From Betaproteobacteria bacterium RIFCSPLOWO2_02_FULL_68_150 (GTDB lineage: Bacteria; Pseudomonadota; Gammaproteobacteria; Burkholderiales; SG8-39): a DNA stretch of 7,462 bases. The translations under genes were made by a program, and so were the position numbers. Of this stretch, positions 7,066 through 7,462 are shown piece after piece. Each line of letters starts with the position of its first letter. The stretch's first letter is position 1. The stretch lies in the NCBI GenBank assembly GCA_001771975.1, contig MERE01000051.1, positions 1 to 7,462 of the forward strand, written 5' to 3'. The notes under the pieces are model-generated. The model saw nothing but the letters and a program-made list of their open reading frames with translations, did no database searches and was not told where the DNA came from.

Positions 7066-7166
7066 CGGCCTCGCCTTGCGCGGCGCAGTGTCGGATTCGA
7101 GGGAGGCGAAGCGAACTGCGGGGCGCATGCGCCGGCCGCTGCTCCGGCGCTTTTCAGGCGAGGCCG
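7066..7166. repeat. Widely spaced 11-base inverted repeat in the convergent intergenic region
   Basis: CGGCCTCGCCT (7066-7076) is the perfect reverse complement of AGGCGAGGCCG (7156-7166), with 79 bases between. The pair nearly brackets the 114-base gap between egtD and the convergent PA2779-family gene. Inside lies a 12-base palindrome GGCGCATGCGCC (7122-7133), and just outside lies another, GCCCGATCGGGC (7055-7066), overlapping the egtD stop codon. Such nested symmetry fits a bidirectional transcript end. Confidence 0.5.
7129..7154 (+). terminator. Putative intrinsic terminator of egtD
   Basis: GCGCCGG (7129-7135) pairs with CCGGCGC (7144-7150) over an eight-base loop, followed directly by TTTT (7151-7154). 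The stem is strong and the T-run short. It lies 74 bases after the egtD stop, before the convergent gene. Confidence 0.5.
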
Positions 7167-7169
7167 AAG

Positions 7170-7462
7170 TCAAATCAGCAGGGCGATGATGATCGCTCCA
7201 ATGACGATCATGATCCACTGGAAGTCGCTGAAGTTACCCCCCGCCGGGAGGCTGTCGAGCCGCGTCGCGAGAGCATGCACTTCCTGGTCCGTCAGCGCAT
7301 CCACCCTGGCCTTCACGTTCTCCGGAGGTACGCCCATGGCCTGGAGCTGCTTTGCCACTTCCGGACGCGCCACCAGGGCGGTTACGCGTTCGCGCTCGCT
7401 GCTCGCCTGTGAGTCCGGAACCATTTTGTCGGTCCCGATCAATTCGGCGGCCACCGGGGGCG
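7170..7462 (-). CDS. PA2779-family small membrane protein, N-terminus cut by the window edge
   Basis: The visible 96 residues begin PPVAAELIG and read in through the right edge, so the signal peptide expected for the family lies outside. The GTG at 7454 is probably not the true start. The body (EVAKQLQAMGVPPENVKARV, then DALTDQEVHALATRLDSLPAGG) matches what I recall of the PA2779 family: a helical segment, the conserved LPAGG, then a C-terminal membrane segment, here FQWIMIVIGAIIIALLI. The biochemical role of the family is unknown; in Pseudomonas it sits beside a C39-peptidase-like/TPR protein (PA2778). Here the protein stops right after the membrane segment, whereas I recall family members continuing with a short conserved tail (ILGL...VFPF). 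Its downstream neighbour is convergent egtD, so no PA2778-like gene follows it. Family membership is fairly sure, from memory of the motif rather than a search. Confidence 0.82.
   Translation of the reverse strand, partial: PPVAAELIGTDKMVPDSQASSERERVTALVARPEVAKQLQAMGVPPENVKARVDALTDQEVHALATRLDSLPAGGNFSDFQWIMIVIGAIIIALLI

Noticed and set aside
1..7462. Search for mobile elements, CRISPR repeats, toxin-antitoxin or defence genes
   Set aside because: No transposase, integrase, repeat-spacer pattern, tRNA-linked attachment site or small defence-like gene pair was seen. All intergenic gaps are under 120 bases.

Overview
The window looks like ordinary chromosomal DNA from a GC-rich proteobacterium, most likely a betaproteobacterium. 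The reasons are the strong G/C bias at third codon positions and the gene families present: an E. coli-type FadE, a PsrA-like TetR regulator, PBP7/PbpG, an Atm1-type exporter, EgtD and a PA2779-family protein. The assignment to Betaproteobacteria is an inference, because no rRNA or tRNA marker is present. I saw no mobile element, CRISPR array, tRNA or phage gene.

Layout from left to right. A fatty-acid module on the minus strand fills 1-3111: a PsrA-like TetR repressor (2422-3111) followed 23 bases downstream by a large FadE-type acyl-CoA dehydrogenase that starts at 2398 and runs off the left edge. FadE is the main gene of the first third of the window. The long open frames on the opposite strand and in the other minus-strand frames there are shadows of it. 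Upstream of the repressor lies a clear sigma-70-like promoter (TTGACG, 17 bases, TAACAT) whose -10 end and start point are covered by an imperfect palindrome. That palindrome matches the published PsrA operator pattern, so the pair is probably autoregulated and induced by long-chain acyl-CoA or fatty acid.

Divergent from this, on the plus strand, is a complete ABC half-transporter of the Atm1/ABCB7/HMT1 group (3230-5056). After a short AT-richer promoter region comes pbpG (5176-6075), a periplasmic D,D-endopeptidase with intact SxxK, SxN and KTG motifs. It is followed closely by egtD (about 6123-7055), the histidine N-alpha-trimethyltransferase of ergothioneine synthesis. A strong GC hairpin sits between the two. 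The egtD start is uncertain because no suitably placed ATG exists.

The right end is a convergent junction (7056-7169) with a plausible terminator for egtD and nested inverted repeats. Beyond it is the C-terminal part of a small PA2779-family membrane protein on the minus strand that runs off the right edge.

Only the regulator-fadE pair is a convincing functional unit. Atm1, pbpG and egtD are envelope, metal/thiol and redox functions with no proven link to it. I did not find evidence for a novel multi-gene system. The points most worth a second look are the operator, the egtD without a visible egtB, the hairpin at the pbpG/egtD junction, and the shortened PA2779-family protein.
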